From assembly GCA_040222185.1 (NCBI GenBank), contig JAVKDP010000107.1, positions 16,559-80,558 of the forward strand: 64,000 nt of DNA, in the 5' to 3' direction. Position numbers and translations under genes: made by a program. How positions within the stretch are numbered: the first letter of the stretch is position 1; each line of letters begins with the position of its first letter. The DNA is from JAVKDP01 sp040222185. GTDB lineage: Bacteria; Bacteroidota; Rhodothermia; Balneolales; Balneolaceae. This document shows, one piece after another, positions 18,267 through 27,015 of this stretch. A model generated the notes under the pieces. That model did no database searches. It was given only the letters and a program-made list of their open reading frames with translations, and was not told the DNA's origin.

Positions 18267-20648
18267 TCAGTTTAGCTCTGCCGGACTCCAAAGGTCCTCT
18301 TTCTGTATAATAGGAATCTGTACGTCAATTGTGACACCTTCCCCGTACTTGGTGTTCAATGTAAAGTTCCCGCCTAATAATTTCACCCTGTTTTCCATAT
18401 TCTCGACACCATAACTTTCCAACCCGGATTCTTTTTGGACCCTATACCCTGTTGCATCAAAACCAATTCCATTGTCTTTTACGGTTAAACTTAAATGCTC
18501 ATGGTCGGTTAGAATAAGCTCAATAGTATCCGCTTTTGAGTATTTCAGAGAGTTACTAAGAGCCTCCTGTATTACCCTGTAAATGTTCATTTCTATATTG
18601 CTGTCCAGCTTTTTATTTAACTCGATCCTGCTTTCAATTTCTATGCCGAGCTTACTGATCTTAGCCAGGAGATCTTCAAGATCTTTGACAATTCCATTTC
18701 CGGATACTTTTCCTTCTGTCATTTCTTTTATGATAGCACGAACTTCCAAAAAAGCGTCATCCAGAAACTCACTTCCTTCTTTATAAGACCCATATAAATC
18801 AGGCTGTTTCTCCTTAATTTCGTCGTTTAATGAACTGAAATATAACTTCACCAGGGAGAGAATACTTCCTAACCGATCATGAAGCTCGGCAGCCAACCTC
18901 TTTCTTTCCTTATCCTGCCCTTCAAGCATTGCTCCAATGGAACTCAATTGTTGCTTCTCCATTAACCCATCAATTTCGCTTTGAAACAATAGCTCCTTTT
19001 GCTCAGCAATAATTCTCTTCTTCCTAGTGCTGTAAAACACCCAAAGAGTTATCCCTGCAATACCAATCAGTAAAGAAATAATAGCAATTAACTGAGCTCT
19101 GTTTTCTGCATTACGCTGTTCGATTTGAGCCTGGATTTTTGCCTGTTCTGATGATAACAAAGCTATCTCAGCATCTTTCTGTTCAGTTTCATACTTGGTT
19201 ATCAGTTCTTCTACAGCTTTTGTTTTCTCAATATTAAAAATACTATCGGCTACTTCTGCATGTGCCAGCCTATATTCATAAGCCTTTTCAAACATATTTA
19301 GGCCACCATAAGAATCAGCAGTGCCTATGAGCGCACGTTCTTTCAATTCTAAAAGGTCAACAGCATTAGCTGCTTCAAGGCTTTTTAAGTTATACCTCAA
19401 CCCGTTTCTGAAGTCTTCTAAATAATTATACGTAGCTACAATGTTACTGTAGATTGACGAAAAATCTCTATCATTGCCGTTGTCTTTATACGATTCCATC
19501 GCTAGCATAAAAAAAGAAAGCGCAGTATCAAACTCTTCTAAATCAAGGTATATCAATCCTATGTATTCCCGGGTAATTGCCAGGGACTTCCGATCATTTA
19601 TTATTTCAAATTCATTAATTGCAAGATCGTAATAGGTCAACGCGGAATCGGGGTTTTCCATGAATTCATATGCTCTCCCCATGTTCAATAATACAATCCC
19701 TTTGCTCTCCGGGTCTTGAAATTTGTTATAAATAACCAGGGCTTTTTGGAGATATTCTATTGCTCTTTCCGGGTAATCTTGCCTTGAATATAACAGCCCG
19801 ATTTGAGTGTAGTCAGATCCTAATGAAGTTTCACTGGCCCCGATAGTCTCATTCAATTTTAAACTTTCAAGATAGTTATTCAGGGCTGTTGAGTAATCTC
19901 CTCTATCCAAATATGTATTGCCGATATTTCTTATTACCCTGGCAAGTGCAGCAGTATCTCCAACCGCCTCTTGAATCTTCTTATACCTGGTATAATAGAC
20001 CATAGCACTATCGAATCTTGCGCTTCGTGCCATCCAATTTCCCAGGTTTAAAATTGCACTAGACAAATACCTTTGATCACCAAGTTCTTCCCGGATGGCA
20101 ATACTTTTCCGAAAATTCTCATAAGCCTTTTCAGTATCTCCCATCGCTTGATAAAGACTGCCCAGGTTATTTACAGCTCCTGCCTCGCCACGCTTGTCAC
20201 CATCTTCCCTTCTTATTTCAATACTTTTTGTGTAACTGGCCAGCGCATCTTCATACCTGCCAATACCTCTATAAAGCAAACCCAGCCTGTTATATACTCC
20301 ACTGAGTTGAGACCTGTTATTTCTCTCTGTACTTAAGGATATGCTTTTTAAATAATTTTCTTCTGCTTGTTGTGCTTCTCCCCTTCGCCGATGTACACTT
20401 CCTATTAGGTCATACATCTCTTCTTCAAAAGAAGACTCGATACCAAGCTCATTAATTACCTCAAGAGCCTCAGAAGCATAGTAAAATGTAGAATCCAGGT
20501 TTGAAGGATAAAACGAGTCTGCCTTCTCAGCAAGAGACTCCAACTTTACTTGTTTCATTGATATATTTTCTGCGAAAACTGGTTCTAAGAAAAAACTTAA
20601 AACCAGCATCACAGAAAATTGAAAAATAGTAAGTCTATTTAATTTCAC
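18267..20648 (-). CDS. TPR-repeat sensor histidine kinase (HisKA_3 type)
   Basis: A 793-residue membrane kinase with an N-terminal signal peptide to about VFAEN, then roughly ten tetratricopeptide units (about 30-470; e.g. YNRLGLLYRGIGRYEDALASY and NNLGSLYQAMGDTEKAY) predicted to lie in the periplasm. A coiled segment, one TM helix (about 517-539) and a cytoplasmic kinase follow. The HisKA_3 box ERKRLAAELHDRLGS places the phospho-His near 588. The ATPase domain has the N box EALSNSLKYSKAD and the G box DNGIGFD. This build is common in Bacteroidetes two-component systems; the ligand or partner protein sensed by the TPRs is unknown. Confidence 0.93.
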   Translation of the reverse strand: MKLNRLTIFQFSVMLVLSFFLEPVFAENISMKQVKLESLAEKADSFYPSNLDSTFYYASEALEVINELGIESSFEEEMYDLIGSVHRRRGEAQQAEENYLKSISLSTERNNRSQLSGVYNRLGLLYRGIGRYEDALASYTKSIEIRREDGDKRGEAGAVNNLGSLYQAMGDTEKAYENFRKSIAIREELGDQRYLSSAILNLGNWMARSARFDSAMVYYTRYKKIQEAVGDTAALARVIRNIGNTYLDRGDYSTALNNYLESLKLNETIGASETSLGSDYTQIGLLYSRQDYPERAIEYLQKALVIYNKFQDPESKGIVLLNMGRAYEFMENPDSALTYYDLAINEFEIINDRKSLAITREYIGLIYLDLEEFDTALSFFMLAMESYKDNGNDRDFSSIYSNIVATYNYLEDFRNGLRYNLKSLEAANAVDLLELKERALIGTADSYGGLNMFEKAYEYRLAHAEVADSIFNIEKTKAVEELITKYETEQKDAEIALLSSEQAKIQAQIEQRNAENRAQLIAIISLLIGIAGITLWVFYSTRKKRIIAEQKELLFQSEIDGLMEKQQLSSIGAMLEGQDKERKRLAAELHDRLGSILSLVKLYFSSLNDEIKEKQPDLYGSYKEGSEFLDDAFLEVRAIIKEMTEGKVSGNGIVKDLEDLLAKISKLGIEIESRIELNKKLDSNIEMNIYRVIQEALSNSLKYSKADTIELILTDHEHLSLTVKDNGIGFDATGYRVQKESGLESYGVENMENRVKLLGGNFTLNTKYGEGVTIDVQIPIIQKEDLWSPAELN

Positions 20649-20655
20649 GGGCTAC

Positions 20656-21048
20656 TTATTCCTCTTCCGTAGCATCGTCATATTTAGTTTTTGAATTACC
20701 TCCTTCACCATCGCCAACATCACCAGTGTCAGTAATTGTTACAAATGTCCTGATTGTGGTCTTCATATCTACCCCGAATTGATTTATGGAGGGCGATGGT
20801 AAGTCTATCTTCAATGGCGCCGAATACCATTCGTCAGAAGGTTTACCTACTGGTCCGGCCACTTCAATGGTAATATCTACTTCATTCTTTTGTTCATCGA
20901 TCTTCACCACAGGATTATCTTCAAGAACTACATGATAATTTATTGGTAACGGTATGATTACCCATTGAGTGAATTTCTTTCCATTCTTAGAAAGATTGAT
21001 ATAAGGTGTTAGTGTGTCTACTGAAAAAACAGGTGTTAGATTATCCAT
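20656..21048 (-). CDS. Hypothetical protein (130 aa) leading the two-component operon
   Basis: A 130-residue ORF starting MDNLTPVFSVD, with no signal peptide or TM helix. The centre is beta-rich and amphipathic (QWVIIPLPINYHVVLE, VDITIEVAG, LKIDLPSPS), and the tail is a low-complexity acidic stretch (DTGDVGDGEGGNSK, DDATEEE). I recognise no family. It lies 7 bp upstream of the histidine kinase gene on the same strand, so it is the first gene of that operon and may be a target or modulator of the pair. The 165 bp upstream hold the presumed promoter. Confidence 0.65.
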   Translation of the reverse strand: MDNLTPVFSVDTLTPYINLSKNGKKFTQWVIIPLPINYHVVLEDNPVVKIDEQKNEVDITIEVAGPVGKPSDEWYSAPLKIDLPSPSINQFGVDMKTTIRTFVTITDTGDVGDGEGGNSKTKYDDATEEE

Positions 21049-21187
21049 ATCTGTAATAGTTTATTTTTAATTGTAGTAATCCGAAAAGCACTCCCAAAAA
21101 ACTTAAAACCCCACAAAAGTGGTAGTGCAAAGTATCCTTTTTGATGATGTGTTTAGAGACTGAAATCGACAATTTCCCCTTGTCAAC

Positions 21188-21206
21188 GGATAGCAACATA
21201 CTATCC
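21188..21206. promoter_or_regulatory. Inverted repeat upstream of the 169-aa ORF
   Basis: GGATAG and CTATCC are separated by 7 bases, and the repeat ends 7 bp before the ATG at 21214. It lies in the divergent region between this ORF and the two-component operon. It could be an operator or a short hairpin; the short arms make the call tentative. Confidence 0.3.
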
Positions 21207-21213
21207 AAACTTC

Positions 21214-21723
21214 ATGAAAACAAGTCTCTATTCGCATAAAGACTCCTCTTTTTTTAAAAAAAATTTAAACCAATTTAGAGACCAGAGACCTAGGGGTAAC
21301 AGTAAGCGAATAGAGCAGCGAAGGTTGGTTGACAGCCTTTGTTGTCCTTATGTGCCGTACGATCTAGCTGGTTGTGCGGTCCTTAATTGTCCTTCCGTGC
21401 CGTATGATCTAGCTGGTCATGCGGTTCTTTTTTCTTACTGGAAACCTTCTACTTATGTAGCTATGAATGATCGTAACTACCTCTTATTTACAAAAAACTA
21501 TACAGCTTCCATGCTGGAGGTTTTGCTACTGGGTGGGAACCTCGTCTATAGAATCTCTGACCGGGTTTTCATCGCGTCTTTACCAGTCAAGGTACAAAAG
21601 GAACAACTCATCCAGTCTTCTATTATTGAATTCGATGACCTGGATGAAATTGAAATGGAAACTTTGATGACCTGGAAGCAATGGGATCAAAGTTTCCTAC
21701 CAATGTATAAATCAAATAACTAG
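21214..21723 (+). CDS. Hypothetical protein with tandem CPxVPYDLAG repeat and small alpha/beta C-terminal module
   Basis: A 169-residue ORF. Residues 44-73 are two 15-aa units, CPYVPYDLAGCAVLN and CPSVPYDLAGHAVLF, from a 45-bp tandem duplication. From residue 84 an 86-aa module begins MNDRNYLLFTKNYT and continues LGGNLVYRISDRVFIASLP. This strand-helix-strand pattern recalls the I9 (subtilisin propeptide-like) inhibitor fold, an unproven resemblance. An internal ATG at 21463 would give just that module. The start is therefore uncertain. Its end overlaps the EF-G-like stop by 4 bp, tail to tail. Confidence 0.5.
   Translation: MKTSLYSHKDSSFFKKNLNQFRDQRPRGNSKRIEQRRLVDSLCCPYVPYDLAGCAVLNCPSVPYDLAGHAVLFSYWKPSTYVAMNDRNYLLFTKNYTASMLEVLLLGGNLVYRISDRVFIASLPVKVQKEQLIQSSIIEFDDLDEIEMETLMTWKQWDQSFLPMYKSNN
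21342..21431 (+). repeat. 45-bp tandem duplication (2 copies)
   Basis: Two adjacent 45-bp copies (21342-21386 and 21387-21431) differ at about 8 positions. They share the core GTGCCGTAYGATCTAGCTGG and keep frame within the surrounding ORF. Two of the differences (TAC/TAT and GTC/GTT) are silent. Confidence 0.85.
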
Positions 21724-23846
21724 GCTTCTTCCAGTTCCAGGTTCTCCTTAACTACTCTTTCCTGTACATCAAAAGGAGCTGGTGCATAGTGAGAGAATTC
21801 TCTTATATACGTTGCACTCCCTTGAGTCATTGATTTCAGTCTAGTGGAGTAATGATCTAGTTCCTCTAGAGGAACGTGAGCCTTGATTTGCTGAAGCGCC
21901 CCTTCAGCTTCCATGCCCTGAATCTGTCCCCTTCGGGTTCCTAAATCACTCATTACATCCCCCATATAATCTGATGGAACTGTAATAGCTACTTCATATA
22001 CTGGTTCCATGAGTTGTGGATTTGCCTTCATAAATCCATCTTTAAAAGCCATCCGTGAAGCCGCTTTGAATGCTGCTTCGTTAGAGTCAACCGAATGCAT
22101 GGATCCATCAAATACCGAAACACGAATATCTCTAGCTCTACAACCGCTCATTGGGCCGTTTTCCATTTTCTCCATGATACCCTTAACAATCGCCGGCATA
22201 AAACGATTATCAATTACACCTCCAACAATACAGTTCTGAAATACCATTTTTCCTCCCCACGGCAAATCGTGAACATCTTGCTTCCTTACCTTCATATCCT
22301 TGGGATCGGGCATGCCTTCCTTATAAGGTTCTATTAGTAAATGAACCTCAGCATACTGCCCCGCACCTCCGGATTGTTTTTTGTGCTTGTATTGCGTTTT
22401 TATTGAATTCGTAATGGTTTCGCGATATGGAATTCGAGGTGTTATGAATTCAATATCGAGGTTAAACCTGTTTCGAAGCATGTGTTCAATGGTTCCCAGA
22501 TGCTCTTCACCCTGCCCATGAATAATAACCTGCTTTAATTCCTGGCTGTGTTCAATAACTACAGATGGGTCTTCACGATGTACCTGGTGCAAAGCATTAC
22601 CCAATTTATCTTCATCGCCTTCTTTTACCAGTTTCACGGCTGTTCGAATGGTAGTGGACGGGAAGTGAATCGGATCTAATTTCACAGGTGACCCTTTTTC
22701 GTGAAGTGTATCGTTTACCTCACTGTCTTTTAGTTTCACAACAGCTGCAATATCACCAGTTTTTACTTCAGAAACTTCTATTCTCTTGTGTCCCTCAGTG
22801 AGATATAAATTACCAAGCCTTACGCCATTGGAATTACTTTCATTGATCAAATCCATTCCCGCTTTAACAGAACCTCCATATACTTTAAAGTAAATCAGGT
22901 CTCCAACATGGGATTCTGAATGAGTCTTGAATAAAAACATGACAGGTTTACCATCTTCATCAATCGGAAATTCGTCTCCGTTTTCAGTTTTAGGGGGCTG
23001 AACTTGCAATGGGTTTGGTGCTACATCATCTATAAAACCCATAATACGGCCTGTACCCATATTTTTAGATGCACAAGCACAAAAAACGGGATAAATATTC
23101 CCGTTCACTAACGATGTATTTAACCCCTGCTGCATTTGTTCTTCGTCCAGCTCACCTTGTTCAAAATAAATATCCATCAGGGTTTCATCGTTTTCAGCTA
23201 TTACCTCTACCAGTTCCTGGTGTAGTTGCATTGCCCTGTCTTTTTGCGAATCAGGAATAGGCAACTTATCTGGTTTTCCTCCACCCTCAGGGAATTCATA
23301 CATGGTCATTCTAAGCACATCAATAATAGCGTGGAAATCGCTGCCTTCACTAAACGGATATTGCACAACTGTTACTTCTCTCCCAAAATGATTTTTAGAC
23401 TCTTCAACAGCTTTCCAGAAGTCAGATCGTTCGTTATCCAGTTTATTCACCACAAACATCGATGGTACATTAAACTTTCTGGCATACTTCCATAACGAAT
23501 CGGTTGAAACTTCTACCCCATTCTCAGCATTTAATGTAAAAATAGCAGTATCGGCTACTCTGAGTGCTCCGACAACTTCCCCGATATAATCTGAAGTACC
23601 GGGAGTGTCGATTAAATTGATTTTGTGCCCCCTCCAATCCAAATTCATAAATGATGAAAAAATGGATTTCTCTTTTTCTTTCTCTAATTGATGATAGTCT
23701 GAAACCGTGTTTTTTTCCTCAACAGTACCTCTTCTGTTTATCGCTCCGGATTCAAACAACATAGTTTCGGCTAGTGTTGTTTTACCGGAGCCGGAATGGC
23801 CCAACAGAACAACATTTCTTATACGGGATGGATTGTATACTTTCAT
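21720..23846 (-). CDS. EF-G-like translational GTPase paralogue without canonical catalytic His
   Basis: A 708-residue protein with the full EF-G domain series: G domain, domain II, then the EF-G III-V part with VHREDPSVVIEHSQELKQ, SGGAGQYAEVHL and LGTRRGQIQGMEAEG. The P loop is GHSGSGKT (16-23) and G4 is NKLD (134-137). The G3 motif reads DTPGTSD (80-86), where standard EF-G has DTPGHVD, so the His that positions the hydrolytic water is replaced by Thr84. Switch I is also altered (EKEKSIFSS for ERGITI). It therefore belongs to the EF-G-like (fusA2-type) paralogues, not the housekeeping FusA. AAGGAG precedes the ATG by 7 bases. Confidence 0.88.
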   Translation of the reverse strand: MKVYNPSRIRNVVLLGHSGSGKTTLAETMLFESGAINRRGTVEEKNTVSDYHQLEKEKEKSIFSSFMNLDWRGHKINLIDTPGTSDYIGEVVGALRVADTAIFTLNAENGVEVSTDSLWKYARKFNVPSMFVVNKLDNERSDFWKAVEESKNHFGREVTVVQYPFSEGSDFHAIIDVLRMTMYEFPEGGGKPDKLPIPDSQKDRAMQLHQELVEVIAENDETLMDIYFEQGELDEEQMQQGLNTSLVNGNIYPVFCACASKNMGTGRIMGFIDDVAPNPLQVQPPKTENGDEFPIDEDGKPVMFLFKTHSESHVGDLIYFKVYGGSVKAGMDLINESNSNGVRLGNLYLTEGHKRIEVSEVKTGDIAAVVKLKDSEVNDTLHEKGSPVKLDPIHFPSTTIRTAVKLVKEGDEDKLGNALHQVHREDPSVVIEHSQELKQVIIHGQGEEHLGTIEHMLRNRFNLDIEFITPRIPYRETITNSIKTQYKHKKQSGGAGQYAEVHLLIEPYKEGMPDPKDMKVRKQDVHDLPWGGKMVFQNCIVGGVIDNRFMPAIVKGIMEKMENGPMSGCRARDIRVSVFDGSMHSVDSNEAAFKAASRMAFKDGFMKANPQLMEPVYEVAITVPSDYMGDVMSDLGTRRGQIQGMEAEGALQQIKAHVPLEELDHYSTRLKSMTQGSATYIREFSHYAPAPFDVQERVVKENLELEEA

Positions 23847-23989
23847 GGTGAACTCCTTGGATTGCTAATTTTATTCCAATAATAAAAAGCGCTTTTTTAT
23901 TATTACACTTTGATTTGTCAATGAAAATGCGGAACATTCTTTAAATTAATGTGAATAATTAATTTAATCGACTTGAACGAATAATCAAG

Positions 23990-24988
23990 ATGAAAAAAAT
24001 CCTGCTTATTCAAACCGGAGGAACCATCGCAATGAGTGCAAAAGGTGATGGTGTAGAACTTGATCCTGATGCATGGTCAGCTTTGTTGTACAAACAAATT
24101 CCACAGTTAGAACAGCTCGCTGAGATTCATACTACTCCTCTATTTTTTGAAGACAGCTCCGATTTAAACAGCTCACATTGGGTTGCACTCTCAGAATGTA
24201 TTTTTGAGAACTATACCCAGTATGATGGATTTGTGGTTTTACATGGAACTGATACTATGGCCTACACCGCATCAGCTCTTTCATTTTCTCTTCAGAACCT
24301 TACTAAACCTGTGATTTTTACAGGAAGCCAGGTACCGATGAGTAACATCAGAAGCGATGCCCAGCGGAATTTAATTAATGCCATAGAGATGGCTACCACC
24401 GACATTGCTGAAGTCGCAATTTGTTTTAACGATCATGTATATCGCGGGAACAGAGCCACGAAAACAAGCATTGGAGATTTTGATGCTTTCGGTTCTCCAA
24501 ACATTCCTCCCATTGCTTATATAGGGTTGGAAATAAAATCCAGTCATCAATCTAAAAAAGCAGAACAGCCTTTCTCTATACAACCCACTTTTAGCAATGA
24601 ACTCTTGGTACTCACTGTATTTCCATCCCTGAATACGGATTTCCTTATGAATCTTGATCTTTCGAAACTAAAGGCCATACTCGTTCGATCATTTGGAAGT
24701 GGGAATTTCCCAAGGAAAGGAGCTTTTAACCTCCTTCCTTTTTTTGAAAAATGTGCCCAACATGGAGTGATCCTGGTGATCCTGTCACAGGCAGATTCGG
24801 ATTCTGTGAATCTTACCAAATACCCTGGGGGCAGAGCTGCACTAAAAGTAGGAGCCATTTCGGGTGGTGATATGACTCTTGAGGCAGCCTTAACTAAAAT
24901 GATGTGGTTGCTTGGCCAACATAATACCAGGGATATTGTTGAAACCGAATATCAAAAAGATTTAGCAGGTGAATTGACCGTAGCATGA
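23990..24988 (+). CDS. ansA: Type I L-asparaginase
   Basis: A 332-residue cytoplasmic asparaginase hydrolysing L-asparagine to aspartate and ammonia. The nucleophile Thr lies in LIQTGGTIAMS (about 5-15) and the second catalytic Thr-Asp in VVLHGTDTMAYTASAL (about 82-97). TGSQVPMSNIRSDAQRNL is a further family block. The absence of a signal peptide and the length point to the AnsA (type I) group. The gene is divergent from the EF-G-like gene over 143 bp, and its stop is 4 bp from that of alkB. Confidence 0.94.
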   Translation: MKKILLIQTGGTIAMSAKGDGVELDPDAWSALLYKQIPQLEQLAEIHTTPLFFEDSSDLNSSHWVALSECIFENYTQYDGFVVLHGTDTMAYTASALSFSLQNLTKPVIFTGSQVPMSNIRSDAQRNLINAIEMATTDIAEVAICFNDHVYRGNRATKTSIGDFDAFGSPNIPPIAYIGLEIKSSHQSKKAEQPFSIQPTFSNELLVLTVFPSLNTDFLMNLDLSKLKAILVRSFGSGNFPRKGAFNLLPFFEKCAQHGVILVILSQADSDSVNLTKYPGGRAALKVGAISGGDMTLEAALTKMMWLLGQHNTRDIVETEYQKDLAGELTVA

Positions 24989-24992
24989 TTGA

Positions 24993-26018
24993 TTATTGGA
25001 TTCTACTATCCATTATCCAGAACCAAAGTGGCGGTACGAGGGCTACGAGAATCATCATTGGGTAACCAAAAGGTAGTTGAGGAGAAGAATCGTGATGGTC
25101 AAGTACCTGGTATTTTTTACTTGCGATAAAATGATGGTCAGAATGTCTGGTGAGTTCATATAATACAATACGGCCAAATTGGAAGTTGGCATTCCAGGAA
25201 TGGCGGGGATGTACTTTTTCATATCTCCCGTTCTGCAGTTTTTCTCTTCTCAAGCCATAATGCTCCAGATAATTAATGGTCTCAAGTAAAAGCACACCTA
25301 CAACTCCTGCAAGAAGTGTAGCCACTAAAGCGACCGGGCTAACCAGCATATAGATAATCAGGATATATGTAAACTGAACCAGTGTAAACCGTATCATCTG
25401 GTTCTTAAAACTCAACGCGCTTTGCCCTGACTTTTGAAGCCTTTTCCCTTCCAGTTTCCATGCATTCAAATACCCCATAAATGTAGACTTGATCCAGAAG
25501 TGATATAAACCCTGACCTTTTTCTGCACTGGCTGGATCTTTCTCTGTTCCTACATACTTGTGATGACCCCTGTTATGTTCAATAAAGAAATGTATGTAAA
25601 GCGCCGGAATAAGCAATAATTGGGCAATGGTATTTTCCCATTTAGACTTTCGGTGCCCAAGCTCATGCCCTACATTTATCCCGCAAGTTCCAATCACAAT
25701 ACCAACAGACAAGATATTACCAACCAACTCATAAGTAGCCAGGCTATTTTGATCGATGGTAAAAATGAAAAGAATAAGAATGCCATAAAGAAGTGGAAGG
25801 TTTAGATACAGTAGCCAATCAAATAAACTCTTTTTGAGCAGTTTCAACCTTTCATGTTCTTCTACATTGTCTTCAGATTCGGGGCCCACCTGATCAAATA
25901 TCGGTACCAGTACAAACACAAAAATCACATTCATATAAGTAAACCAGCCTCCGAGCAATAGCCCACCAACAGCAAAGGCCGGGTTGATATATGCCGCAAG
26001 GTATTTCAGGTCTTTCAT
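24993..26018 (-). CDS. alkB: AlkB-type alkane 1-monooxygenase (membrane di-iron hydroxylase)
   Basis: A 341-residue membrane protein with several hydrophobic helices and the eight-histidine set of AlkB hydroxylases in order: HELGHR (about 117), EHNRGHH (about 147), NYLEHYGLRRE (about 247) and the block HSWNAN...LTRHSDHHF (about 272-294). AlkB hydroxylates medium- to long-chain n-alkanes at the terminal carbon using O2 and electrons from rubredoxin. The NYxEHYGL and RHSDHH boxes separate it from ordinary fatty-acid desaturases. It is shorter than the roughly 400-residue Pseudomonas type and carries no fused rubredoxin. No rubredoxin gene lies nearby. Confidence 0.88.
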   Translation of the reverse strand: MKDLKYLAAYINPAFAVGGLLLGGWFTYMNVIFVFVLVPIFDQVGPESEDNVEEHERLKLLKKSLFDWLLYLNLPLLYGILILFIFTIDQNSLATYELVGNILSVGIVIGTCGINVGHELGHRKSKWENTIAQLLLIPALYIHFFIEHNRGHHKYVGTEKDPASAEKGQGLYHFWIKSTFMGYLNAWKLEGKRLQKSGQSALSFKNQMIRFTLVQFTYILIIYMLVSPVALVATLLAGVVGVLLLETINYLEHYGLRREKLQNGRYEKVHPRHSWNANFQFGRIVLYELTRHSDHHFIASKKYQVLDHHDSSPQLPFGYPMMILVALVPPLWFWIMDSRIQ

Positions 26019-26142
26019 AATCAGATTTCTGTAAGAACATTCTATGGTTATTCTATCTCAAAATAGCACATCAGCTTTTGATTAAAAACTATTCAGCATT
26101 TTTTAAGTCCAATCCATATACTCAATCAAAACAATTGCTCTC

Positions 26143-26856
26143 ATGTATTTTATTTTTGATTTGGAAACCATTCCTGATTTCGAATTCGTTCGAAAAGTTC
26201 TCAACGATTATGACTCTGATGATGAGAAGCTCCTGGAAATTGCCAGTGAAGAATTAGCAAGAAATAAATCCGGCTTCCTCCCTCCAATGTATCACAGGGT
26301 AGTTTCGTGGGTCGGCCTTTGGATTGAGAATACCGGACAACCAAAGCAGAAGCTTTCATGGAATGGGCAAGATGAAAAAGAAGGCCTTAAACTTATCTTC
26401 GATACCATTGGCACCTATAAAGACTTTGGGCTCATTCATCATAATGGGAAAGGTTTCGACCTTCCGGTTTTAACCTACCGGGCTATGAAACATGGACTTC
26501 AAATGCCGGTGCGCATGAGTGATTATGAAATCCGGTATCGCTATAGCAAGCATAATGTTGACCTGGTCGACGAATTCAGTAATTATGGAGCAAGTTCCTG
26601 GCCCAAACTTAAACACCTTGGGCAGCTTATTGGGATACCATTCAAACAAACCGGGGAAGGCAATGAAGTACTGGCTATGTACAACCGTAATGAGCTCGAT
26701 TTAATTGAGCACTATTGCTATGAAGATGTAATGGCAACGTACATTGTTTGGTTATATAACCAGTTTACTATTGGCAGTATCCCCGAGGATAAGTTCAACA
26801 ATTTGAAAGAGAGAGCAATGAGTAAACTTGCTGAAATTCAAAATTCTTCGAATTAA
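26143..26856 (+). CDS. Predicted PolB-like 3'-5' exonuclease
   Basis: A 237-residue protein of the PolB exonuclease-2 family (DnaQ-like RNase H fold). ExoI carries the metal-binding Asp and Glu in IFDLETIPDFE, ExoII the pattern HNGKGFDLPVL, and ExoIII YCYEDVMATYIVWL with the catalytic Asp. It would remove nucleotides from 3' ends, probably in DNA or RNA repair or processing. No polymerase domain is attached. It is a monocistronic-looking gene between alkB and the ammonium transporter. Confidence 0.88.
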   Translation: MYFIFDLETIPDFEFVRKVLNDYDSDDEKLLEIASEELARNKSGFLPPMYHRVVSWVGLWIENTGQPKQKLSWNGQDEKEGLKLIFDTIGTYKDFGLIHHNGKGFDLPVLTYRAMKHGLQMPVRMSDYEIRYRYSKHNVDLVDEFSNYGASSWPKLKHLGQLIGIPFKQTGEGNEVLAMYNRNELDLIEHYCYEDVMATYIVWLYNQFTIGSIPEDKFNNLKERAMSKLAEIQNSSN

Positions 26857-27015
26857 TTTATTAAGAAATATTACTCCTATACCGTTTAGAAAAGCCCTTC
26901 CATAGATAAAAACTTAATTTATTTAGTTAAAATTAAATTTTACCTAAAGTTTTTTTGATTTCGTTTACTTATACTCTGCGCAGTTTAATCGGAATAAATT
27001 GTTGGAGAAAAAATA

